Shown here piece after piece: positions 14,357 through 23,652 of a DNA stretch of 64,000 nucleotides. Position 1 is the first letter of the stretch. Each line of letters opens with the position of its first letter. The notes under the pieces were generated by a model. That model saw only the letters and a program-made list of their open reading frames with translations, searched no databases and was not told the DNA's origin. Made by a program: the position numbers and the translations under genes. This stretch comes from an uncultured Gallionellaceae bacterium (GTDB lineage Bacteria; Pseudomonadota; Gammaproteobacteria; Burkholderiales; Gallionellaceae): NCBI GenBank assembly GCA_903847155.1, contig CAINCU010000012.1, positions 1-64,000 on the forward strand, read 5' to 3'.

Positions 14357-14827
14357 ATGGACAAGCAACGCGGCATCAGCCTGATCGAACTCATCATGTT
14401 CATCGTCATTATCAGCACGGCGCTGGCGGGGATATTGCTGGTGATGAATCAGGTCGTCGGTCACAGTGCCGATCCGCTTATCCGCAAACAGGCTATGGCT
14501 ATCGCCGAGTCGATGCTGGAAGAGGTCAAGTTGCAGGACTTGTCCGGCGTCGGCTGTGCCGGAACACTGGTAACGAATTCGGCGCGCTCAGGAGTGACTT
14601 CCGTGTGCGATTACAACGGCTACAACACCACTGCGGGTATTCTGGATTTTTCTACCAATAGCCATATAGGCCTGGATAACTACAACATCACGGGCGTGGT
14701 TGTGTCACAAGTCTCCCCATTGGGCGTCACGCCGATTACGGCAGGCAGCGGGGTGGTGATTACCGTCACCGTTGCCGGCCCGGGTGGGACGACGTTGAAT
14801 GCAACAGGCTACCGGGCGGGAAGATGA
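14357..14827 (+). CDS. mshD: MSHA minor prepilin MshD
   Basis: 156-residue prepilin starting MDKQRG, then ISLIELIMFIVIISTALAGILLVM with Glu5. Mature position 1 is Ile rather than Phe. The later SADPLIRKQAMAIAESMLEEV stretch matches MshD and PilV-like minor pilins. Two Cys (GVGCAG and SVCDYN) could pair. AAAGG lies only 1-2 bases before ATG 14357, too close for a good ribosome site, and the frame is open to 14153, so the start is uncertain. It overlaps mshO by ATGA. Confidence 0.8.
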   Translation: MDKQRGISLIELIMFIVIISTALAGILLVMNQVVGHSADPLIRKQAMAIAESMLEEVKLQDLSGVGCAGTLVTNSARSGVTSVCDYNGYNTTAGILDFSTNSHIGLDNYNITGVVVSQVSPLGVTPITAGSGVVITVTVAGPGGTTLNATGYRAGR

Positions 14828-15699
14828 TGCGCATGCCTCTGACATCGCAGCACGGATTTACGCTGGTTGAGATGATCGTGGTGATTGTCATCACTGGCAT
14901 TATCGCAGGTATGGTGGCAATCTTCATCCGTGCGCCGGTGCAAGGCTATGTAGACAGCGCGCGTCGTGCCGAAATGACCGATATTGCGGATACCGCTCTG
15001 CGGCGCATGGCGCGCGATCTGCGCACTGCGGTGCCGAATAGTGTGCGCGTGTCGGGCACATCCGTTGAGTTTCTGCCGACGAGCGACGGAGGGCGCTATC
15101 GGATTGCCGATGTCGGAGGGGCGCACTGCGGAGGCACTGCAATGGGGGACGCGTTGAGCTTCGATCCGGCCGACCCGGTTGACACTTGCTTTGACATCGT
15201 GGGACGGCCTATCGATTTTACGACAGGCGATACCATTGTGATTGGAAGCACGCAATCCGATGGCAGCCTGCCTTATATGACGGCTGCCGCTGGCGGCGTA
15301 AGTCGCACGATTGCCGCCGCCGGTGTGGGGACAGGCAAAACCACAGTGAAAATATCTTCTACCCAACAATACCCCGCCTCATCCGAACTTCCTGGATCGC
15401 GCTTCGAGGTTGTCCCCGGCGACCAGCAAGCGGTGACCTACGCCTGCGAGAATTTTGTTACGGTTAATGGTGACGGCACAGGCACGCTCACCCGATATTG
15501 GCATTACGGTTTTAACAATCCGCAAGTCGCGCTGCCCGGCGGTACAAGCGCGCGCCTTGCCGACAAAATCTCGGGATGCAGTTTTGTTTACGATGTCAAC
15601 AACAGGCGCAACAGCCTGCTGGCGGTGACGCTCACGATCACGCGCGGCAGCGAAAGCGTGAGTTTGTATCAAGAAATACATATCAACAACGTACCGTGA
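14824..15699 (+). CDS. mshO: MSHA minor prepilin MshO
   Basis: 291 residues with the leader MMRMPLTSQHG and FTLVEMIVVIVITGIIAGMVAIFI including Glu5. The APVQGYVDSARRAEMTDIADTALRRMARDLR helix is characteristic of MshO and PilW-like large minor pilins. The rest is a beta-rich domain with several Cys. It is coupled to mshD upstream and to mshP downstream (GTGATGG overlap). Confidence 0.88.
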   Translation: MMRMPLTSQHGFTLVEMIVVIVITGIIAGMVAIFIRAPVQGYVDSARRAEMTDIADTALRRMARDLRTAVPNSVRVSGTSVEFLPTSDGGRYRIADVGGAHCGGTAMGDALSFDPADPVDTCFDIVGRPIDFTTGDTIVIGSTQSDGSLPYMTAAAGGVSRTIAAAGVGTGKTTVKISSTQQYPASSELPGSRFEVVPGDQQAVTYACENFVTVNGDGTGTLTRYWHYGFNNPQVALPGGTSARLADKISGCSFVYDVNNRRNSLLAVTLTITRGSESVSLYQEIHINNVP

Positions 15700-16145
15700 T
15701 GGGGAAGGCGATGCAAAAGAATATGCAACGCGGGTTCAGTTTGATCTCGGCCATTTTCTTGCTGGTGGTGCTGGCAGGGTTGGGCGCGGCGATGCTCGCG
15801 TTTTCGACCGCGCAAAACAAAAGTCAGACGATGGACGTGCTTGGCTCGCGCGCCTACGAAGCAGCCAATGCGGGCGTCGAATGGGCGGCATACAACATTG
15901 AAACCACATCCTCTGCGTCGGCAGCCGCCACCTTGGTTTTTGCGCATGGCACGGGAACTGCACTCGCCGGAGTCCTGTCTCCTTTTGATGTGACGGTGAG
16001 CTACACTGCAGTTGCAGTGAGTGATGCCGCAGTTACCGGCGGACCCGTGGGCAATGTGTGGACGCACGACATCACTGCCAGCGCGGTGATGGGTGCGGCG
16101 GGCACCTCGAATTATGTCGAGCGCGTCATCAACGCCAAGATGTAG
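15699..16145 (+). CDS. mshP: MSHA pseudopilin MshP
   Basis: 148 residues with the leader ending MQRG and then FSLISAIFLLVVLAGLGAAMLAF. Mature position 5 is Ser, not Glu, so it departs from the normal pilin rule as do GspK- and PilX-like components; such subunits tend to sit at the tip. The motif SRAYEAANAGVEWAAY after the helix supports MshP/PilX. ATG 15699 overlaps the mshO stop; ATG 15711 is an alternative. Confidence 0.85.
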   Translation: MGKAMQKNMQRGFSLISAIFLLVVLAGLGAAMLAFSTAQNKSQTMDVLGSRAYEAANAGVEWAAYNIETTSSASAAATLVFAHGTGTALAGVLSPFDVTVSYTAVAVSDAAVTGGPVGNVWTHDITASAVMGAAGTSNYVERVINAKM

Positions 16146-16478
16146 CAGACATTGCAGAACATAGCCTGGAAGCCAATAGATTCGGGCATCTCCAGACTAG
16201 CATGTTGTAGATTGGCGAATCTATTGGTTGCGGGTAAGGTATAGGGCAGAGTGAAGGTGCGCAGAACACGGTCGTATGAACCTAAATAACGCAATTAAGT
16301 TACTGATAAATAATAATTTAAATTTTGTTGACGTTCTATCTTTAGGATGAGATGCTAATCGTCAATATCTCTTACTCTGATAATCTGCGTTAATTCGGGT
16401 TAGCTGCGGACTAACCAATTTTTGGGTTGACCGCATTTCAAATTGTTCAAATGCCATCCAAGGCGATGGGGGCTGGAT
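16146..16478. other. 333-base gap between mshP and mshQ
   Basis: No gene seen. The first 90 bases hold a 12-bp perfect inverted repeat, CCAATAGATTCG (16173) and CGAATCTATTGG (16216). The stretch from GGGCATCT to TTGCGGG resembles the ~60-base hairpin repeat family seen at 29247, 43553, 47986 and 53665. The rest is AT-rich and could contain the mshQ promoter, though no convincing -35/-10 pair stands out. Confidence 0.6.
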
Positions 16479-19400
16479 ATGAATATGAAAAATATGAGCA
16501 GGTTCAAATTGCTGACGCTGATTTTGCTGCTGTCGCTGGTTACGCCCGCGTGGGCGGTGGTGACGTATCAAGGCGCGACCAGCGCTATTAAAGAAGCTAC
16601 CCCGGCACTTGTTGGCTCGCCGGGTAGTTTGGTAATCAATAAACCTGCCGGGACGGTTACCGGCGAGGTGATGCTTGCTTCCATTGCGGCACGACCGACG
16701 GCCTTGACGGTTGTTGTCCCGACGGGCTGGATTCTTTACCGGCGTACCGAGCAGGTAAATGGCGGCCCTTCGACTGCCCCCGGCGGCATGAGCCTGTTCA
16801 CTTACTACAAGGAAGTCACAGCCGCCGACACCCCCCTTAGCAATTACACTTGGACCTTTACCAACTCGTCGAACTCTGGGGGTGGTGCAGCAGGTGTCAT
16901 ATCGCGTATCAGCGGGGTCGATACCTTGAATCCGATCGACGTATATAACGATGTCTTGGGTGGGAGCAGTCTGACCCAGACCGCGCCACAGGTAACCACT
17001 ACCACGCCGAATACCATATTGGTTGCGGGCATTAGCTTTCTTTCGGCATGCCCTTTTGGCTTACCCACTGGAACTGCCGGATTTGTACAGAAGCTTCAGG
17101 TGCAGGCTCCCCTTGTGAATAATGATACGGGCACCACGTTGCAGGTTTCGGCAATTGGTCAGGCGGCTGCCGGACTGACCGGGAATGTTTCGGCAACTGC
17201 TGCAGGCTGCGCCGGTGACAATGGCATAGGCCACATGTTTGCTCTGGCTTCTCCCCGTCCCGACTTGAGCCTGACCATGGTTCGTAACGTCCCGCTGACG
17301 CCGGGTGCCAGCGCCAGTTACACGCTGACAGTCAGCAACCTGAGTCCTGCAACATCTGAAGCAGGCACGGTGACGGTGGTCAATACCTTGCCGACAGGTT
17401 TGACTTACAACGGAACCGGTTCAGGTGGTACGGGTTGGGCATGCGGCGCAGTGGGACAGGTAGTCACCTGCACCCGTACCGGACTTGCCGCAGGGGTAAC
17501 GGCTCCCGCGCTGCTGCTGAATGTGGACGTGGCCGCCGGGGCAACCGGGCTGAAAACCAACACCGCCACGGTAACCGGAACCGGCGGTCTCAACGGAGAT
17601 GGCAACCAAGCCAACAACACCGATACCGATAGTTACACCATACAGGCGGATCTGGCGATGACCATGACGCGCGGTGCCGCCCTCGTGCCGGGAACGAATG
17701 CGACCTACACACTCAACATCATCAACAATGGCACCGCCGCCTCGGGCGCACTTTCGGTGACCGATACTTTACCGGCGGGATTGACCTATGTTTCCGGGGT
17801 CGGCGCGGGCTGGTCGTGTGTGGTTGGTCCGCCAGTCACCTGTACGCACGCTGCCACGCTTGCCAATGGTGCATCTACTTCTTTGGTGCTGACGGTTGCG
17901 GTGGCTGCGGGCGCAGCTGGAACTACTATTACCAATAGCGCGACAGTGACGGGAACCGTCACCGATACCAATCTCGCGGACAATACCGATAGCGATAGCT
18001 ACTACATTCCGCTGGCAACTTATGCCTATTACATGATGGATGAGGCGAGTTGGACAGGGGGGGTGGGCGAGGTTAAGGACAGCAGCGGCAACAGCCGAAA
18101 TGCTAGCAAAACAGGTGCGGGTGTCACCACACAAACTGCGCCCGCAAGTGGCTCAAAGGGCGATACCTGCATGGGCGGGGTAATTCCGCTGGGCACAGGA
18201 GCCGGAACGCAAATGGGCGTGAGCACTCCCATCAATCCCAATGCACTGGGACTGGGCAGCGCCGGCACGGTCAGCTTCTGGTACTACAATAACGTTGCCT
18301 GGACGGCCGCCGGCGCCGCCAATGACCGCACCTTGCTCGATGCTACCGGAGGTGCCGGTACCACGGAATTTTGGCTGGTGCTGCAACGGGCAGGTAGCTT
18401 GCGCTTCATGCTCGACAACGCCAGCGCCGCCTCACAAACTGCCACGGGCGCTGTGCATAACACAGCGCCTTTTGCTGCCAACACCTGGCACCACATCGCC
18501 ATCACTTGGGACTTCTCCGCTGCCGTCCACACAATGTTAATCTTCGTGGACGGAGTGCAGGACGGGATTCGAAATAACGTCGCAGTGACCTCAGAAACCC
18601 CAAACTACGGCACATTCTTCGTCGGCGACAGCAAAACGACAGTCTATACTGCCCCAAACGTCGGCAACTCCGCCAACGGCGTGATCGACGAAGTGCGCTT
18701 CTATGCGACTGCGCTCACAGCCGCGCAAATCACGACGGACATGAATGCAGCTCATGCCTGTGCGTCCCTGAACCACTTGGAGATTCAACATGCCAGCGGT
18801 ACGGGGCTGACTTGCGCAGCCAGCACGCTGACCGTCAAGGCGTGTACTGATGCCGCAGTTCCATGCGCAAACCCGAATACCGGCGGGGTCAGCGGTACGC
18901 TGAGTGCAACCGGAACGCCTACGGTGAACTGGGATGGCACTACCGGCGGGGCAACGGGCGCGGGATTCGTGATTCCGAGTGGCAGCAGTACGGTGACCAA
19001 GAACGTGCAGGTCGCTACGGCAGGTACTGTGGTGTTTGGCATCACCTCCCCTTTGCCCGTGCCACCCAGTGGCATAACTTGCAATTTCGGTTCGCCTGTT
19101 TGCACCTTCACCGCAAGCGCAGCCGGTTTTATTTTCTCGAATAGCGTGTCGGGGAATACCATTTACACTATCCCCACGCTGGCTTCAGGGACGGCGCTAA
19201 ATACCACTAATCTGCTCTGGCTGCGCGCGGTTGAAGCTTCTACAGCCAATGCGGCAGTCTGCACCCCGGCGATCATTAACCAAACGGTGTCGGTGAATTT
19301 GGGCTATACCTGTAACAACCCGAGTGCGTGCCAAGCGGGAAACCTTGCTCTCATCAACGGCAGCGCAGTTACAGCGACGGGCACAGGCGTCAGCCTTGCG

Positions 19401-20738
19401 TTCGATGCCAATGGCTCGACACCAATCAACTCTGTGCGTTATGACGACGTAGGACAAATCACGCTTACAGCCAGCGAGACGGCAATCCCGTTTGTCACCG
19501 CCACGTCGGTTACGCTCAATGGTAGCAGCAACACCTTCGTGGTTAAGCCGGATCATTTCGACCTTTCCGGTATTCAGCAAACCGCTTCGCCTTTTCTGGT
19601 AAATCCGGCGGCAGCAAATGCGGCAGGAAATAAATTCGTAATGGCCGGAGAGCCGTTTTCTATTAGCGTTACGGCGAAGAATGCACTCGGCGTTACTACA
19701 AAGAATTATGGGCAGGAAACGACGACTCCGGAAAGTGTGAAGCTGACGCCAACCAACGTGGTTGCGGGCATGGTGGCTGCTCCTGCGATCAGCGGTACGT
19801 TTGGCACTTTTGCAGCAGGTGTGGCAACTGGTACCGCCTTCTCTTGGCCCGAGGTGGGCATCATTACGCTGACACCTAGCGTGTCGGATGGAAGTTATCT
19901 GGGGGCGGGAGATGTGACGGGAACAGTCAGTGGCAACGTGGGGCGTTTTTATCCCGACCACTTCGATACCGTGGTGACTCAAGTGGCGAATGTGCCGATG
20001 AGTTGTCCCAACGGAGCTTGTCCCACTACCTATAACGGGTTTGTATATGCCGGGCAGAAATTCAGCCTGAGTGTGACGGCAAAAAATTCCAGCGGAGTTG
20101 CCACGGCAAATTACAACACGACAACTGCGTTTGCCAAGGCCACCTCACTAAGTCCGTTCGGGGGGGTAGGTTCATTGATTGCACCTACCGGAGCAGGGGC
20201 GCTGGGTGTGACAAGTGTGTCGGCCTTTGTGGCAGGCACACTCACAGAGGCCAACGAGTTATATACATTCACAACCGCTCCGACCGTGCCGACCAATATT
20301 TATATTCGCGCCTCGGATAGCGAGGCATCTTCGTTGCTGCCGACTCCTGCAAATTCGATCGAAGGTGGTGTTGAGGTGGCGAGCGGACGCCTCAAAGTTT
20401 CCAATGCTTATGGCTCTGAATTGTTGCCGTTGACGTTGGCAGCGACTGCGCAGTATTACACTGCGAACGGTTGGCTTAACAGCATCACGGATAGCGTTAC
20501 GACCTTGACGGTTGCGGCAACCTATCCCGTTAGTTCGGGAACGACTACGGCGACACCGAGTCCGAGCGGAGTTCTGTCTGGTGGGACATTGAATATCAAG
20601 TTAAGTAAACCAACTGCCGGGGCGGGTGTTGCGACGGTTAGTCCTGGAGTAGGTTTCCTGACGGTTATTCCAGGTACAGCGACCTTCGGAGTTTACAAAA
20701 GCAATAACAATTTCATTTACCGGAGGGAAAATTATTGA
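16479..20738 (+). CDS. mshQ: MSHA-associated giant surface protein MshQ
   Basis: About 1,419 residues, predicted to be secreted. The signal peptide is LLTLILLLSLVTPAWA. After a first beta-rich domain there are two DUF11-type repeats (PDLSLTMVRNVPLTPG... and ADLAMTMTRGAALVPG..., each ending in a Cys pair and NNTD/DNTD). A LamG/concanavalin-like domain follows (SAGTVSFWYY ... NTWHHIAITWD ... GVIDEVRFY), then a long C-terminal DUF6701 region ending IYRRENY. This order fits MshQ, the probable adhesin or tip-linked protein of the pilus. ATG 16479 is preferred because it places the signal peptide near the N-terminus. Ser/Thr/Gly-rich composition is strong. Confidence 0.88.
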   Translation: MNMKNMSRFKLLTLILLLSLVTPAWAVVTYQGATSAIKEATPALVGSPGSLVINKPAGTVTGEVMLASIAARPTALTVVVPTGWILYRRTEQVNGGPSTAPGGMSLFTYYKEVTAADTPLSNYTWTFTNSSNSGGGAAGVISRISGVDTLNPIDVYNDVLGGSSLTQTAPQVTTTTPNTILVAGISFLSACPFGLPTGTAGFVQKLQVQAPLVNNDTGTTLQVSAIGQAAAGLTGNVSATAAGCAGDNGIGHMFALASPRPDLSLTMVRNVPLTPGASASYTLTVSNLSPATSEAGTVTVVNTLPTGLTYNGTGSGGTGWACGAVGQVVTCTRTGLAAGVTAPALLLNVDVAAGATGLKTNTATVTGTGGLNGDGNQANNTDTDSYTIQADLAMTMTRGAALVPGTNATYTLNIINNGTAASGALSVTDTLPAGLTYVSGVGAGWSCVVGPPVTCTHAATLANGASTSLVLTVAVAAGAAGTTITNSATVTGTVTDTNLADNTDSDSYYIPLATYAYYMMDEASWTGGVGEVKDSSGNSRNASKTGAGVTTQTAPASGSKGDTCMGGVIPLGTGAGTQMGVSTPINPNALGLGSAGTVSFWYYNNVAWTAAGAANDRTLLDATGGAGTTEFWLVLQRAGSLRFMLDNASAASQTATGAVHNTAPFAANTWHHIAITWDFSAAVHTMLIFVDGVQDGIRNNVAVTSETPNYGTFFVGDSKTTVYTAPNVGNSANGVIDEVRFYATALTAAQITTDMNAAHACASLNHLEIQHASGTGLTCAASTLTVKACTDAAVPCANPNTGGVSGTLSATGTPTVNWDGTTGGATGAGFVIPSGSSTVTKNVQVATAGTVVFGITSPLPVPPSGITCNFGSPVCTFTASAAGFIFSNSVSGNTIYTIPTLASGTALNTTNLLWLRAVEASTANAAVCTPAIINQTVSVNLGYTCNNPSACQAGNLALINGSAVTATGTGVSLAFDANGSTPINSVRYDDVGQITLTASETAIPFVTATSVTLNGSSNTFVVKPDHFDLSGIQQTASPFLVNPAAANAAGNKFVMAGEPFSISVTAKNALGVTTKNYGQETTTPESVKLTPTNVVAGMVAAPAISGTFGTFAAGVATGTAFSWPEVGIITLTPSVSDGSYLGAGDVTGTVSGNVGRFYPDHFDTVVTQVANVPMSCPNGACPTTYNGFVYAGQKFSLSVTAKNSSGVATANYNTTTAFAKATSLSPFGGVGSLIAPTGAGALGVTSVSAFVAGTLTEANELYTFTTAPTVPTNIYIRASDSEASSLLPTPANSIEGGVEVASGRLKVSNAYGSELLPLTLAATAQYYTANGWLNSITDSVTTLTVAATYPVSSGTTTATPSPSGVLSGGTLNIKLSKPTAGAGVATVSPGVGFLTVIPGTATFGVYKSNNNFIYRRENY

Positions 20739-20802
20739 TGCTTATTTTTGCCTGCGCGATGAATCATATGGAAGTCGTTGAAAGCGGGAGATTTATCGTT
20801 TT

Positions 20803-20832
20803 TTGTGGACTTGTCGTCGATTTGGGTAAAAT
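20803..20832 (+). promoter_or_regulatory. possible promoter of mshI-mshN
   Basis: TTGTGG (20803-20808), 18 bases, TAAAAT (20827-20832), about 64 bases before mshI, in the 157-base gap after mshQ. A moderate match only. Confidence 0.35.
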
Positions 20833-20895
20833 ACTTGACGTTTTCAATAATAATGCTTGACGGCAAAGGGTTAGTGAATTATTTTCGCGTCAATT

Positions 20896-21852
20896 ATGAG
20901 ATTGCCCCCATTCCTGTCATTTATTAACCGTTCCAACCGCGATGCCGGTTGGGTTTCGGTGTCCCTCGGAAACAAAGGTGTGTACGTCGCACAGGCGAAG
21001 TTTGTGGGCGCTCGCCCGCAGGTGACGAGGTGTGCGTTTTATCCCGCCAATGAAGTTACTTCTGCCACGCTGGAAAAGATTCGCAAGGATGCACAGCTCG
21101 AAGGCGCGCGCTATACCACGGTGCTGGCGTCCAATGAATACCAGTTGCTGATGGTGGAAGCGCCCAATGTGCCAGTGGATGAGTTGAAGACAGCCATTCG
21201 CTGGAAGATCAAGGATTCGCTCAGCTATCATGTTGATGATGCAACGATTGATGTGTTGCAAATCCCCTCCGGGAAATATGGTAGCGACCGTCCGCAATCG
21301 CTGTATGCGGTGGCGGCATCGAATGAAACGATACGCAAGCGCATCGCACTGTTCGAGAAAGCCAAATTCGACTTGGCGGTGATCGACATTGCGGAGATGG
21401 CGCAACGCAATATCGCGGCTTTGTACGAAACAGAAGGGCGCGGCTTGGCTTTGTTGGCTTTCGATGATGAGGGCGGCTTGCTGACTATTACTTGCGATGG
21501 TGAATTGTTTTTGGCGCGGCGCATTGAGATTACGCTGGGACAGTTGCAGGATGCGGATGATGCTTTGCGCCAGCAATATCAGGATCGTGTTGAATTGGAA
21601 GTACAGCGTTCGCTGGATTATTTTGATCGCCAGTTCAATCACATTCAGATGGATCGCTTGCTGGTTTCAGTGCCCGCTGAATTGGGGTTGGTGAAGATAC
21701 TGGCCGATAATCTTGGATTGCCGGTCGAGGCGTTGGATCTGGCTCAGGGTATGGATATCATCGGCGTGCCGGAGTTAGCCGATAGCGAATTTGCCTGTTA
21801 TGCCCTGCATGCCTTGGGCTCTGCGCTGCGGCTGGAGAAGAAAGCCTTATGA
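20896..21852 (+). CDS. mshI: MSHA biogenesis protein MshI (PilM-like)
   Basis: 318-residue actin/FtsA-like cytoplasmic protein of the PilM family. It shows the paired subdomains expected: GWVSVSLGNKGVYVAQA early, ALLAFDDEGGLLTITCDGELFLARRI in the middle, and EVQRSLDYFDRQFNHIQMDRLLVSVPAELGL late. It would link the N-terminus of the PilN-like protein to the ATPase side of the machine. First gene of a tightly overlapping assembly block (mshI to mshN). Confidence 0.88.
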   Translation: MRLPPFLSFINRSNRDAGWVSVSLGNKGVYVAQAKFVGARPQVTRCAFYPANEVTSATLEKIRKDAQLEGARYTTVLASNEYQLLMVEAPNVPVDELKTAIRWKIKDSLSYHVDDATIDVLQIPSGKYGSDRPQSLYAVAASNETIRKRIALFEKAKFDLAVIDIAEMAQRNIAALYETEGRGLALLAFDDEGGLLTITCDGELFLARRIEITLGQLQDADDALRQQYQDRVELEVQRSLDYFDRQFNHIQMDRLLVSVPAELGLVKILADNLGLPVEALDLAQGMDIIGVPELADSEFACYALHALGSALRLEKKAL

Positions 21853-22481
21853 GTCAGCAGATCAATCTGTTCAATCCGATCTTCCTGAAGCAGAAAAAAT
21901 ATTTTTCTGTGACGACGATGCTGCAAGCGCTGGGTTTGATTGTGCTGGGCTCCTTCGTGTTTTACGGTTATGCCTGGTATCAAGTGCAGCAGCTAGATGT
22001 GCAGACTCGAGAAATGACCAAACGCTATGAAACAGAACAGATGCGTCTGGCTAAATTCGCCAGCGAGTTTTCTCCGCAACAATCGAGTCAGTTATTGAAT
22101 GACGAGTTGAAGACGCTGGAAGCGCAAGCTGCCGCACAAGAGACTTTGCTGAGTACGCTCAAGAGTGGGGCGATTGGCAATACCCAGGGCTATTCGGAAT
22201 ATCTGCGCGCATTTGCGCGGCAGTCTGCGAACGGCTTGTGGCTGACCGGGTTTGATATCAACGGCGATGGCGCCAACATGAGTTTGCAAGGTGCGGTGAC
22301 CAACCCGCAGTTGCTGCCAGCCTATATTCAGCGCATGAACAAGGAGCCGGTGATGCGGGGCAAGTCATTCTCCATGTTGAAAATGAATCAACCCCAAGGG
22401 GTAGATGGCAAATCTGCACCGCGCGGCTATGTCGAATTCAATTTGCAATCGACTGAGATCGTCGAAGGAGCAAAGAAATGA
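21849..22481 (+). CDS. PilN-like MSHA alignment protein
   Basis: 210 residues. The short cytoplasmic N-terminus starts QQINLFNPIF, matching the INLLP-type motif by which PilN binds PilM. One membrane helix (residues ~24-45) and a coiled-coil region with a small periplasmic domain follow. Position between mshI and mshJ and topology fit the protein often called MshI2. Overlaps both neighbours by 4 bases. Confidence 0.82.
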   Translation: MSQQINLFNPIFLKQKKYFSVTTMLQALGLIVLGSFVFYGYAWYQVQQLDVQTREMTKRYETEQMRLAKFASEFSPQQSSQLLNDELKTLEAQAAAQETLLSTLKSGAIGNTQGYSEYLRAFARQSANGLWLTGFDINGDGANMSLQGAVTNPQLLPAYIQRMNKEPVMRGKSFSMLKMNQPQGVDGKSAPRGYVEFNLQSTEIVEGAKK

Positions 22482-23146
22482 TCGCACGCCGGGATGCTTT
22501 TGTCGCAAAAGTGGATGGCATGTCGTTGCGCGAACGCGCGCTGATTTTTGCAGCCCTGGTATTTGCTGTATTGTCACTGATCAATTCAGTTCTGCTTGAT
22601 CCGCTGCTGGCACAGCAAAAAAGCTTGTCAACGCAAGTGGCTCAGCAGCAGGAAAAAATGAAGGAAAGTCAGTCGCAATTGGGCGAATTATTGCAAGCCA
22701 AACAGGCAGACGAACACTCGCCGCAGCGTGAGACTATTTTCAAATTACGCAAACAGATTGCGCAAGGAGATGCGTTCTTGAAAGAGACGCAGGGCAAGTT
22801 GGTGCCACCGGAGAAGATGGCGGCTTTGCTGGAGCAGGTGTTGAGCAAAAACGCACGTTTGCAGTTGGTGAAACTGGATACGCTTCCTGCGTCATTATTC
22901 ATGGAGCCGACTGCGGATACCGGGGCAAAAGCATTGACTCAGGCCAAACAGATTTACAAGCATGGGGTAACGATGACGGTGCGCGGCAGTTATGCAGATT
23001 TATTGCAATATCTTACCGCTCTGGAAAAGCTGCCCACGCAGATGTTCTGGGGCATGGCGAAAATGAATGTAGTGCAATATCCGAATGCGGAATTGACGCT
23101 GACGCTATATACCCTGAGCTTGGATAAAACATGGCTACAAGTTTGA
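22478..23146 (+). CDS. mshJ: MSHA biogenesis protein MshJ (PilO-like)
   Basis: 222 residues with one N-terminal membrane segment (ALIFAALVFAVLSLINSVLL). A coiled coil rich in Gln/Lys follows (TQVAQQQEKMKESQSQLGELL), then a ferredoxin-like periplasmic domain ending in the PTQMFWGMAKMNVVQYPNAELTLTLYTLSLD strand pattern of PilO/GspM proteins. Forms the inner-membrane alignment complex with the PilN-like protein. It overlaps the start of mshK by 16 bases. Confidence 0.85.
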   Translation: MIARRDAFVAKVDGMSLRERALIFAALVFAVLSLINSVLLDPLLAQQKSLSTQVAQQQEKMKESQSQLGELLQAKQADEHSPQRETIFKLRKQIAQGDAFLKETQGKLVPPEKMAALLEQVLSKNARLQLVKLDTLPASLFMEPTADTGAKALTQAKQIYKHGVTMTVRGSYADLLQYLTALEKLPTQMFWGMAKMNVVQYPNAELTLTLYTLSLDKTWLQV

Positions 23147-23652
23147 ACAGGCAGTTGCGCGCGGCGCTTGTGCTGGGAGTGTTGTGCATTACAACTTCAT
23201 TCGCTGCTGAACAGTTAAGCGATCCGACCCGCCCTGCAATTGAGTTGGTGCCGGGATTGAACAGTGATGGCATTCAAACACCGCCTCCGCAGGGGTTGCA
23301 GTCGGTGATTCTTTCCCCGCAGCGAGAGGCGGCGATTATCAATGGCACCGAGGTCGAACTGGGAAAAAAATACGGCGATGCCGTGTTGACTGTGGTGAAT
23401 GAGACTTGTGTGGTGTTGATGGGGCCGGAGGGGCGTCAGGTGATGCACATGTTCCCCACCGTAAGCATGACGAAAAACCAATTGGCTTGTATCAAGAGTC
23501 AGGGAATGCGTCCGATCAGCCAAACAACGAGCAAGCACGTGAAAAGAAATAAAGCCAAAGAAAAAATCAAAACCAAAGTCAGGGCCAAGGCGAAAAGACG
23601 CGCTGTGGTGTGCATGCCTGTCGAAGAAATCAAGAATGGGAGTGGGAAATGA
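23131..23652 (+). CDS. mshK: MSHA biogenesis protein MshK
   Basis: 173 residues with an N-terminal signal sequence (ALVLGVLCITTSFA, cut likely before AEQLSDPTRP). Then comes the conserved core LQSVILSPQREAAIINGTEVELGKKYGDA.V, typical of MshK and PilP-like proteins that contact the secretin. The last ~45 residues are very basic (HVKRNKAKEKIKTKVRAKAKRR), which is unusual. Ends by overlapping the mshL start (ATGA). Confidence 0.8.
   Translation: MATSLNRQLRAALVLGVLCITTSFAAEQLSDPTRPAIELVPGLNSDGIQTPPPQGLQSVILSPQREAAIINGTEVELGKKYGDAVLTVVNETCVVLMGPEGRQVMHMFPTVSMTKNQLACIKSQGMRPISQTTSKHVKRNKAKEKIKTKVRAKAKRRAVVCMPVEEIKNGSGK

Noticed and set aside
16328-16360. mshQ promoter at TTGACG
   Set aside because: TTGACG is present but no acceptable -10 at 16-18 bases follows.
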